DNA of 20,815 nt from Novosphingopyxis sp038234155 (lineage in GTDB: Bacteria > Pseudomonadota > Alphaproteobacteria > Sphingomonadales > Sphingomonadaceae): positions 1-20,815 of the forward strand of contig JBBSUT010000031.1 in assembly GCA_038234155.1 (NCBI GenBank). Direction: 5' to 3'. Position 1 is the stretch's first letter, and every line of letters begins with the position of its first letter. The notes beneath the pieces were generated by a model. That model was given only the letters and a program-made list of their open reading frames with translations. It made no database searches and was not told where the DNA came from. A program made the position numbers and the translations under genes. This document shows positions 6,809 through 13,276 of the stretch, piece after piece.

Positions 6809-7840
6809 ATGAACGACATGACCCCCACCGTGACGACGCTGAAAGACTGGGAAACCGATCAGGAAGTGCGCTGGTGCCCTGGCTGCGGCGACTATGCCAT
6901 TTTGAAGGCGGTGCAGCGCACGATGCCGCAAATTGGCGGCAACCCGGCCAATACCGTGTTCATATCAGGCATCGGCTGTTCCAGCCGTTTTCCCTATTAT
7001 ATGGAAACTTACGGCTTCCACACGATCCACGGCCGCGCGCCGGCGGTGGCGACCGGTGTAAAGCTGGCCAACCCCGATCTGGACGTTTGGATTATCACCG
7101 GAGACGGCGACGGGCTGTCGATCGGTGGCAACCACATGATGCATTTGCTGCGCCGCAATCTGGATTGCCAGATCATGCTGTTCAACAATGAGATATACGG
7201 CCTTACCAAGGGGCAATATTCGCCGACCAGCCGGGAAGGCACGACCACGCCGTCGACGCCGTTCGGATCGGTTGATCATCCGGCCGAGCCGTGCAGCTTC
7301 GCGCTGGGATCTGGCGCACGGTTTATCGCGCGCGGGTTCGACGTATCGAAAGATCTGCCGGACGTGCTGAAGGCTGCGCATGCGCACAAGGGCGCGGCCT
7401 TCATCGAGATATTCCAGAACTGCATCGTCTATAACAAGGACGTGTTCGGCGAGTTCACCGAAAAAAAGAACGCTGCGACCGGGCAGCTCTGGCTCAGCGA
7501 TGGCGCGCCGATGTTGTTTGATGGCGCCGCCAAGGGGCTGAAACTCGATAATGCGACGCTGAAACTCACCGTGGTCGAGGTGACCGATGGTGATTGGCAG
7601 GCGGCAGGCGTGCGCGTCCACGATGTGACCAATCGCATGATGGCGCAGATGCTGGTCGAGATGCCTTTTGGGCCGTTCCCCAAGGCGCTGGGCGTGCTCT
7701 ATGACGATCCGCGCGAGACGTTCGAGAGCGCGGTGGTGCAACAGATGGCGCTGGCCAGCGCCGGCAAGACACCTGATTTGCAAAAGCTCGTCAGCAAGGG
7801 TCAGACCTGGACGGTGACCGAGGATGGTCCCGACCTGTAA
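6809..7840 (+). CDS. korB: 2-oxoglutarate (2-oxoacid):ferredoxin oxidoreductase, beta subunit
   Basis: A 343-residue beta subunit that binds thiamine diphosphate and one [4Fe-4S] cluster. The TPP motif is GDGDG at 98-102 ending in NN at 126-127 (LFNNEIYG). Four cysteines sit where the cluster ligands are expected: C23 and C26 (WCPGCGDYA), C57 (GIGCSS) and C205 (FQNCIVYN). YSPTSREG.TT.STPFGS is also characteristic. The ligand set and length match the two-subunit KorAB type found in aerobes such as Mycobacterium, not the multi-cluster pyruvate:ferredoxin oxidoreductases of anaerobes. ATG 6809 follows GAGAG at a loose spacing and lies 15 bases after the microprotein stop. The next gene begins 15 bases downstream, so the transcript probably continues. 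Confidence 0.94.
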   Translation: MNDMTPTVTTLKDWETDQEVRWCPGCGDYAILKAVQRTMPQIGGNPANTVFISGIGCSSRFPYYMETYGFHTIHGRAPAVATGVKLANPDLDVWIITGDGDGLSIGGNHMMHLLRRNLDCQIMLFNNEIYGLTKGQYSPTSREGTTTPSTPFGSVDHPAEPCSFALGSGARFIARGFDVSKDLPDVLKAAHAHKGAAFIEIFQNCIVYNKDVFGEFTEKKNAATGQLWLSDGAPMLFDGAAKGLKLDNATLKLTVVEVTDGDWQAAGVRVHDVTNRMMAQMLVEMPFGPFPKALGVLYDDPRETFESAVVQQMALASAGKTPDLQKLVSKGQTWTVTEDGPDL

Positions 7841-7855
7841 CGCCGCTGCCGGCCG

Positions 7856-8878
7856 ATGGATAATTTCACGCATTCGCTCACCGGCTGGGCGCTGGGTCAA
7901 ACCGGTCTGAAGCGCCGGTCCGGGTTGGGCATGGCAGCGCTTGTTCTCGGCGCGAACATGCCCGATATCGATCTCGTGCTAGAGCCTCTGCTCGGCCTTC
8001 CCAGCATCCAATATCATCGCGGATTCACGCACGGCATCGGCGGAATTGTGGTCATGCCGTTCCTTCTGGCATGCCTTCTCTGGTTGCTCGATCGGTGGCA
8101 AAGCGGGCAGGGCAGTCGCACCGTGGACGCACGCTGGTGGCGGCAGTGGAACCGGCGTCCCCATGGCCGCGATACCGTGCGGTTCGGATGGCTGGTCGCG
8201 CTATGCTATCTTGCCACGCTGACGCATCCGCTGCTCGATTTCACCAACACCTATGGCATCCAGCTGCTGGCGCCTTTCAGCGAGCGCTGGTTTCATGGTG
8301 ACACGCTATTCATCATCGATGTTTGGATCTGGTCTGCGCTCTCGATCGGCATCTGGCTGTCGCGGCGGTGGGAGCGTGCGGGCATATACCTGTGGCGACG
8401 GCCCGCCACGGCCGCGCTGATAGTCGTAGCCGGCTATATTGGCGCCAATGCCGCGCTCAGCGTCAAGGCGGAAGCCGCGACCCAGCGATTGGCGCAAGGA
8501 TTTTACGGCGTGGACCCAGATTTCCTGATGGCGGGAGAGGTACCGGTCCGCTTCTGGCGGCGCGACATCATCTGGCGGCGGGGAACGGTGATGGGCCGAA
8601 CTTCCTACAATGCGTTGATCGGCCGGATCGCCAATGTCGGAGAGCCAATCAGCACGCGGATGGATGATCCTGCGGTGGCGGCCGCCGCGCGCCAGGACGC
8701 AGGGTTGGCCGCTTTCCTCAACTGGTCGCTCGCCCCCGTCGCGCACATCAAGCGGACCGAGTCCGGCACGCTGGTGACGGTGGGCGACGCGCGCTTTTCG
8801 GACCCGCGCACCAAGGACGGCTTTTCCCGACGCGTCCTGCTCGACGATGGCCCGGCAACCGCCCGGAACTGGCTCTGA
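7856..8878 (+). CDS. YdjM-like membrane-bound metal-dependent hydrolase
   Basis: A 340-residue inner-membrane protein. The N-terminus MDNFTHSLTGWALGQTG, the acidic pair in MPDIDLV (D37, D39), HRGFTHG (H54 to H59) and THPLLDFTNTYG are the hallmark histidine/aspartate motifs of the YdjM/DUF457 family annotated as membrane-bound metal-dependent hydrolases. Several hydrophobic segments are visible (about 20-40, 60-80, 110-130, 155-170, 180-200), followed by a soluble C-terminal domain of about 130 residues. The substrate is unknown. It starts 15 bases after korB without a clear Shine-Dalgarno, which suggests dependence on upstream translation, and ends 18 bases before the photolyase. E. coli YdjM is an SOS-regulated gene; no LexA box was looked for in detail here. 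Confidence 0.85.
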   Translation: MDNFTHSLTGWALGQTGLKRRSGLGMAALVLGANMPDIDLVLEPLLGLPSIQYHRGFTHGIGGIVVMPFLLACLLWLLDRWQSGQGSRTVDARWWRQWNRRPHGRDTVRFGWLVALCYLATLTHPLLDFTNTYGIQLLAPFSERWFHGDTLFIIDVWIWSALSIGIWLSRRWERAGIYLWRRPATAALIVVAGYIGANAALSVKAEAATQRLAQGFYGVDPDFLMAGEVPVRFWRRDIIWRRGTVMGRTSYNALIGRIANVGEPISTRMDDPAVAAAARQDAGLAAFLNWSLAPVAHIKRTESGTLVTVGDARFSDPRTKDGFSRRVLLDDGPATARNWL

Positions 8879-8896
8879 TCTCATGGAGTTGCAATC

Positions 8897-10291
8897 ATGA
8901 CACGACCCGTCATCCTCTGGCTGCGGCGCGATTTGCGGCTGTCCGATCAACCGGCCCTGCGCGCAGCCGCAGCAGCCGGGCCGGTCATACCGGTCTATGT
9001 GCTCGACGACGACCGGGCGGGCGATCACCGGATGGGCGGGGCCAGCCGGTGGTGGCTGCATCACAGCCTGTCTTCGCTCGGCGCGGACCTGAAGACCACG
9101 GGCAGCCAGTTGATCCTTCGGCAGGGCGATGCCGTTTCGATCCTGTCGGCGATGGCCGAAGCGCATGATGTTTGCGCGGTCCACGCCCTGCGCCACTACG
9201 AGCCTTGGTGGGTGGAGGCGGAGAATGAGCTTGCGGGGCAGCTGGGTGAGGATGCCGGATTGGTCCTGCACGACGGCAATTATCTGAAGCCGCCCGGGAG
9301 TGTCACCACCGGTTCGGGCGATCCGTATAAAATCTATACGCCCTTCTGGAAGGCGCTGAAGGAGGCGATGCCGCCGGAAGATGCGATCCGCGCGCCGCAG
9401 CATATCGGCACACCGCAGATCTGGCCGGACAGCGACGATCTGGCGGACTGGAAGCTGCTGCCTACCCATCCCGCCTGGGCCGACGCCTTTGCCGACCGGT
9501 GGACGCCGGGCGAGGCGGCGGCGCGGCAACGCGTGACGGCGTTTCGAAGCCAGTCTGCCGCCTATGACGAACGGCGCAATCTGCCCTCACAGGACGGCAG
9601 CAGCCGGCTGAGCCCGCATCTGCATTTCGGGGAACTCTCACCCGCGTACGTCTGGCATCGTATCGCCGAAGCCGACGGCGATGGCACGACGTTCCTCAAG
9701 GAACTGGCCTGGCGAGATTATGCGCAAAATGTGATCATGCAGTTCCCGGACTATGGCACTACCGGCTATCGCGACCGGTTCGACGATCTGGAATGGCGCG
9801 ATATTCGTTCGTCCACGGTGCGCGGTGAGTTCGATCGCTGGTGCCAGGGCCGCACCGGCTACCCCATTGTCGATGCCGGGATGCGACAGCTGTGGAACCA
9901 CGGTTGGATCCATAACCGGGTGCGCATGATTTGCGCCAGCTTCCTGATCAAACATCTGCTGATCGACTGGCGCGAAGGCGAGAAATGGTATTGGGACTGC
10001 CTGGTCGATGCCGACTATGGCAACAACGCGGTCAATTGGCAGTGGATTGCCGGCACCGGTGTGGACAGCAATATGTTCGTGCGGATCATGGCGCCGCTCA
10101 GCCAATCGGACAAGTTCGACGCGGCTGGCTATATCCGCGAATATGTGCCCGAACTGGCCGATCTGCCGGACCATGCCATCCATGATCCGCAGGAAGCCGG
10201 GTGCAAGCCGCAAGCCTATCCGGCCCAGATTATCGGCCACAGGGATGCGCGCGAACGGGCGCTGTCGGCCTATAAAAAGATCAAGAATTAG
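8897..10291 (+). CDS. phrB: Class I deoxyribodipyrimidine photolyase
   Basis: A 464-residue DNA photolyase/cryptochrome that uses light, reduced FAD and an antenna pigment to split cyclobutane pyrimidine dimers. The N-terminal antenna domain begins ILWLRRDLRLSDQPAL. The catalytic FAD domain shows SRLSPHLHFGELSP, FLKELAWRDYAQ, YPIVDAGMRQLW.HGWIHNR and NWQWIAGTGVDSN. Tryptophans for the electron-transfer chain are present in the usual positions. TGGAGT sits eight bases before ATG 8897. The motif set NAVNWQWIAGTGVDSNMFVRIMAP differs from the E. coli GGWQW.ASTG form but is common in class I photolyases. A signalling cryptochrome role is less likely but not excluded. The stop codon lies inside a 16-base tandem duplication. 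Confidence 0.93.
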   Translation: MTRPVILWLRRDLRLSDQPALRAAAAAGPVIPVYVLDDDRAGDHRMGGASRWWLHHSLSSLGADLKTTGSQLILRQGDAVSILSAMAEAHDVCAVHALRHYEPWWVEAENELAGQLGEDAGLVLHDGNYLKPPGSVTTGSGDPYKIYTPFWKALKEAMPPEDAIRAPQHIGTPQIWPDSDDLADWKLLPTHPAWADAFADRWTPGEAAARQRVTAFRSQSAAYDERRNLPSQDGSSRLSPHLHFGELSPAYVWHRIAEADGDGTTFLKELAWRDYAQNVIMQFPDYGTTGYRDRFDDLEWRDIRSSTVRGEFDRWCQGRTGYPIVDAGMRQLWNHGWIHNRVRMICASFLIKHLLIDWREGEKWYWDCLVDADYGNNAVNWQWIAGTGVDSNMFVRIMAPLSQSDKFDAAGYIREYVPELADLPDHAIHDPQEAGCKPQAYPAQIIGHRDARERALSAYKKIKN

Positions 10292-10308
10292 GAAGATCAA
10301 GAATTGAG
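10277..10308. repeat. 16-base tandem duplication across the photolyase stop codon
   Basis: AAGATCAAGAATT occurs at 10277-10289 and again at 10293-10305, each followed by an A/G-rich linker, giving a period of 16. The first copy encodes the last residues KIKN and supplies the TAG stop. The second copy is out of frame and non-coding. It looks like a recent local duplication. Confidence 0.85.
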
Positions 10309-10447
10309 GAAGAAAAGCAGGCATTGCGCGGGGATTTACCGCATGCGGCGGCGAGGCCGGTAAGCCGACGCTTTTGATGGACAGCTCGCCGGCAGCGCCG
10401 TCTTGCCGGGCGGCTAGCGGCAATTGCGTTCGGTAGCACGATCCGGC
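10292..10447 (+). promoter_or_regulatory. Spacer with two inverted repeats between photolyase and CFA-like gene
   Basis: This 156-base gap is the largest inside the korA-to-serine-hydrolase run. It contains TTACCG (10336-10341) paired with CGGTAA (10358-10363), and CCGGCA (10389-10394) paired with TGCCGG (10404-10409, 9-base loop). Neither hairpin is followed by a T tract, so they are not typical terminators. They could be operators or RNA structures, and the CFA-like gene may have its own promoter here, although no good -35/-10 pair was found. Confidence 0.4.
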
Positions 10448-11773
10448 ATGAACGGTGCCATGAACGCGCCGGCGTCAGACAGGGCCAAGCACCTCACCAG
10501 ACAGCGCATCGCGCTCGGCGGCGGCCTGCCGTCCCGTCTGCTTGCGCCCAGCATGCACCGCGTGCTCGATCGGCTCGATGCCGGGTTGGTCGAGGGCGGG
10601 ATCGAGGCAACGCTGCCGGACGGCGCTTGTCGCATATTGGGCTGCCGTGCGCCCGGCCCCGTCGCACAAGTGGACCTGCGTGATTGGCGCGCGCTCCTTC
10701 GGCTCATGGCGGGGGGATCGGCGGGCTGGTATCGTGCCTGGGAGCTTGGGGAATGGACCAGTCCCGATCCGGTGCCGCTGTTCGATCTGTTCATGCGCAA
10801 CCGGGTTTCGCTGGGCCAGGCGGCACGGTCGCGCGGACCGTGGAAGTTGCTGGGCAAGCTGCGCCACTGTTTGCGGGACAACAGCCCGGCCAAGGCGCGT
10901 CGCAACATCGAATATCATTATGATCTCGGCAATGATTTCTACGAACTCTGGCTTGACGAGACCATGAGCTATTCCAGCGCGCTGTTCGCCGAGGCCAAAG
11001 CGGACGATGACCGCGAGACCCTGGCCGGCGCGCAGCGGCGCAAGATCGACGCAGTGCTCGAACGGCTGGACCTGCGCGATGGCGCGCGGCTGCTGGAGAT
11101 AGGCTGCGGCTGGGGCGGGCTGGCCGAACGGGCCTGCGGGCGCTTTGCCATCGACTATCGCGGCATCACCCTGTCCGCGCAGCAGAAGACGGCGGCCGAG
11201 GCGCGCACATCAGAAAGCGGGGCCAATTGCGGGGCCAGTGGCGCGGCCGGGTCGACTATGGTCTTCTCGCTAACGGACTATCGCGACGTGCTGGCCGTGG
11301 AGGGACCCGCCAGTTTCGACGCGATCGCCAGCGTGGAGATGGTGGAGGCGGTCGGGCAGCGCTACTGGCCTGCCTATCTTGACAGTATTGCCGCCAATCT
11401 GAAGCCCGGCGGACGGGCAGGTCTGCAATATATCTGCATCGCCGATGATATTTTCGAACATTACGCCGCCAGCGCCGACTTCATCCAGACCTACATTTTC
11501 CCGGGCGGCATGCTGTTGTCCGAAGGCCGCTTCCGCGCGCTTGCCAAAGAGCGCGGCCTGGCATGGGCGGATCAGCGCAATATGGGCGCAGATTATGCCC
11601 GCACGCTGAAGCTGTGGCGCAGGCGGTTTGATGCTGCGGTGGAGGCCGGCCGGTTGCCCGCCGGTTTCGATGCGCGCTTCGTCCGGCTGTGGCGCTATTA
11701 CCTCCAATATTGCGAGGGCGGTTTTCGCGGCGGCGGTATCGACGTCGCCCAGGTAACTTTGATCAAGGAATAA
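10448..11773 (+). CDS. Cyclopropane-fatty-acyl-phospholipid synthase-like methyltransferase
   Basis: A SAM-dependent methyltransferase (441 residues from this start) of the CFA synthase family, which modifies unsaturated acyl chains of membrane phospholipids. An N-terminal helical lipid-binding domain of about 130 residues precedes the substrate motif NIEYHYDLGNDFYELWLDE (about 153-171). The SAM motif LLEIGCGWGGLAERA follows at about 215-229, then VEMVEAVG and the conserved end YCEGGFRGGGIDV. Upstream TTG (10424) and downstream ATG (10460) are alternative starts; none has a good Shine-Dalgarno. The following gene's ribosome binding site overlaps its stop. Classical cyclopropanation is the default call, but related enzymes make 10-methyl or furan fatty acids and cannot be excluded by reading. 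Confidence 0.87.
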   Translation: MNGAMNAPASDRAKHLTRQRIALGGGLPSRLLAPSMHRVLDRLDAGLVEGGIEATLPDGACRILGCRAPGPVAQVDLRDWRALLRLMAGGSAGWYRAWELGEWTSPDPVPLFDLFMRNRVSLGQAARSRGPWKLLGKLRHCLRDNSPAKARRNIEYHYDLGNDFYELWLDETMSYSSALFAEAKADDDRETLAGAQRRKIDAVLERLDLRDGARLLEIGCGWGGLAERACGRFAIDYRGITLSAQQKTAAEARTSESGANCGASGAAGSTMVFSLTDYRDVLAVEGPASFDAIASVEMVEAVGQRYWPAYLDSIAANLKPGGRAGLQYICIADDIFEHYAASADFIQTYIFPGGMLLSEGRFRALAKERGLAWADQRNMGADYARTLKLWRRRFDAAVEAGRLPAGFDARFVRLWRYYLQYCEGGFRGGGIDVAQVTLIKE

Positions 11774-11776
11774 ACC

Positions 11777-12988
11777 ATGCGCATGCCCAAGATCGCCGCG
11801 CTCGCTGCCGCTCTGCTGGCCGGTGCGTGTACGCCGCAGGCCATCCCCGCGCCCAAGGGTGCCCCAGCCGTAGCACGCGCCGCCGCGCTCGATCCGGCGG
11901 CCATGTCGGCTGAGGATCTGGCCGCCTTGCGCAGGACCAGCGCCGAGGTGCTGTTCTGGGATGAAGCGACGCGCGCGGCCAATTTCCGCCGGATGGAAAC
12001 GCTGTTTCCCGGCACCAACGCCGCAGCTTCGCACCATCCGCGAACCCTTCCCAAAGGCACCGCGCTGCCGGTGGACGAAGCGCAGCTCGCGGCCTTCATG
12101 AAGGCGCAGCAGGTGGCCGGGATCATGCTGATACAGGACGGCAAGGTTCGCCTGGAACGCTATGGGCTGGGCATGACGTCTTCCGATCGCTGGACCAGCT
12201 TTTCGGTGGCCAAGAGCTTCACATCCACGCTGGTGGGCGCAGCGATCCGCGACGGCAAGATCGGTGCCCTCACCGATCCGGTCACCGGCTACATCCCCGA
12301 GCTGCTCGGAAGCGGCTATGACGGGGTGACGGTGGAACAGATCCTCACCATGACGAGCGGCGTGGCCTGGAACGAGGATTATACCGATCCCAAAAGCGAT
12401 GTCGTCAAGCTGTTCAGCGATCCGGTGCCAGCCGGCATCGATCCCACCGTCGCCTATATGCGCAAACTGAAGCGCGAATATGCGCCGGGCACGAAATGGG
12501 AATATAAGACCGGCGAGACCAACCTGATCGGCGTATTGGTGCGCCGTGCCACCGGCGAACGGCTGAGCGATTATGCCAAGCGCAAGATCGTCGATCCGGC
12601 CTGGCTGGCGGGTGACCTGTTCTGGCAGATCGATACCGGCAGCGGCAACACCGGCGGTTGCTGTCTGTCGCTGCGGCTGGCCGACTATGCGCGCATGGGG
12701 CTATTCGCGATGGAGGGCGGCCAGGGCCAGGTGCCGGACGGCTGGTTTGCCGCCGCCGGGCGGTCACAGACCGACATCGGCCGACCGGGATACGGCTATG
12801 GCTATCAGTGGTGGACCTATCCCGGCGGCGCATACGGCGCGCAGGGCATATTCGGGCAGGCGATCACCATCATGCCGGACAAGCGCATCGTAATCGCGAT
12901 GGTCGCCAACTGGCCGCAAGCCAGCTCGCGCAAGTTGACGGCCGCACGGCTCGCCTATTTCGATCAGTTAGCCGCCGCCGCGCGTTGA
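11777..12988 (+). CDS. Serine hydrolase of the beta-lactamase / 6-aminohexanoate-dimer-hydrolase fold, predicted lipoprotein
   Basis: A 403-residue exported serine hydrolase. The N-terminus MRMPKIAALAAALLAGACTP has a weak lipobox with C18 as the lipidated residue, so it is probably membrane-anchored in the periplasm. The penicillin-binding-protein fold is shown by SVAK (S143, K146), the tyrosine Y243 in WEYKTGETN and a C-terminal YGAQGIFGQ segment in the position of the third motif. Relatives include class C beta-lactamases, esterases and 6-aminohexanoate-oligomer hydrolases (NylB). Resemblance to the last in W.SFSVAKSFTS is notable, but the substrate is not predictable. Adjacent cysteines occur at GGCCLS, about residues 294-295. 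AAGGA at 11765-11769 overlaps the end of the upstream gene, so translation is probably coupled. Confidence 0.86.
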   Translation: MRMPKIAALAAALLAGACTPQAIPAPKGAPAVARAAALDPAAMSAEDLAALRRTSAEVLFWDEATRAANFRRMETLFPGTNAAASHHPRTLPKGTALPVDEAQLAAFMKAQQVAGIMLIQDGKVRLERYGLGMTSSDRWTSFSVAKSFTSTLVGAAIRDGKIGALTDPVTGYIPELLGSGYDGVTVEQILTMTSGVAWNEDYTDPKSDVVKLFSDPVPAGIDPTVAYMRKLKREYAPGTKWEYKTGETNLIGVLVRRATGERLSDYAKRKIVDPAWLAGDLFWQIDTGSGNTGGCCLSLRLADYARMGLFAMEGGQGQVPDGWFAAAGRSQTDIGRPGYGYGYQWWTYPGGAYGAQGIFGQAITIMPDKRIVIAMVANWPQASSRKLTAARLAYFDQLAAAAR

Positions 12989-13221
12989 TATAGCTCCGAT
13001 AGGGGCTGAAACTTCGTTTCGTGGCGAGAGCGGACGTATGTTTTGCGCCGGCCTTGCTGCGCAAGGGCCGGGGCCTGGCTTTAGTAGGTCTGGGTGCGCG
13101 CGGTGTCCAGGAGCCGCCCAATCAACCGAGTTTTGCGCTAGCCGCTCTATATCAGGGCTCACGGGCCGCGCTGTGTCCGCCACGATTGCTGTCCGGTGGT
13201 GGACCAACTTATCAAGAGAAC
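12989..13221. other. Gap after the serine hydrolase with small hairpins
   Basis: No supported gene. Directly after the stop are AGCTCC-gata-GGGGCT (12992-13007) and GAAAC-ttc-GTTTC (13008-13020). A bulged, GC-rich hairpin CCGGCCTTG/CAAGGGCCGG lies at 13048-13071. None has a following T tract. Short open frames on both strands lack ribosome binding sites and recognisable domains. No tRNA-like T-loop was found. Confidence 0.5.
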
Positions 13222-13259
13222 GAAAAAGGGCGGAGCCTTGCGACCCCGCCCGTTTTTTC
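13222..13259. terminator. Bidirectional intrinsic terminator between convergent units
   Basis: An 8-base stem (GGGCGGAG 13228-13235 paired with CCCCGCCC 13244-13251, one G-U) has an 8-base loop. A GTTTTTT run follows on the plus strand and, read from the other side, TTTTTCG on the minus strand. It lies 18 bases after the TonB-receptor stop and ends the plus-strand run from the other direction. Confidence 0.85.
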
Positions 13260-13276
13260 AATAAGATGTTTTGCAA

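Noticed and set aside
8306..9529. Minus-strand open frame of 407 codons across the YdjM-like and photolyase genes
   Set aside because: It spans two genes with strong motifs on the other strand and gives an arginine-rich, domain-free product.
10376..10435. 19-codon ORF before the CFA-like gene
   Set aside because: No ribosome binding site and a composition like random GC-rich sequence.
13048..13071. GC-rich hairpin as the main terminator of the serine hydrolase
   Set aside because: The stem has a bulge and is not followed by a T tract; the structure at 13222-13259 is a far better terminator.
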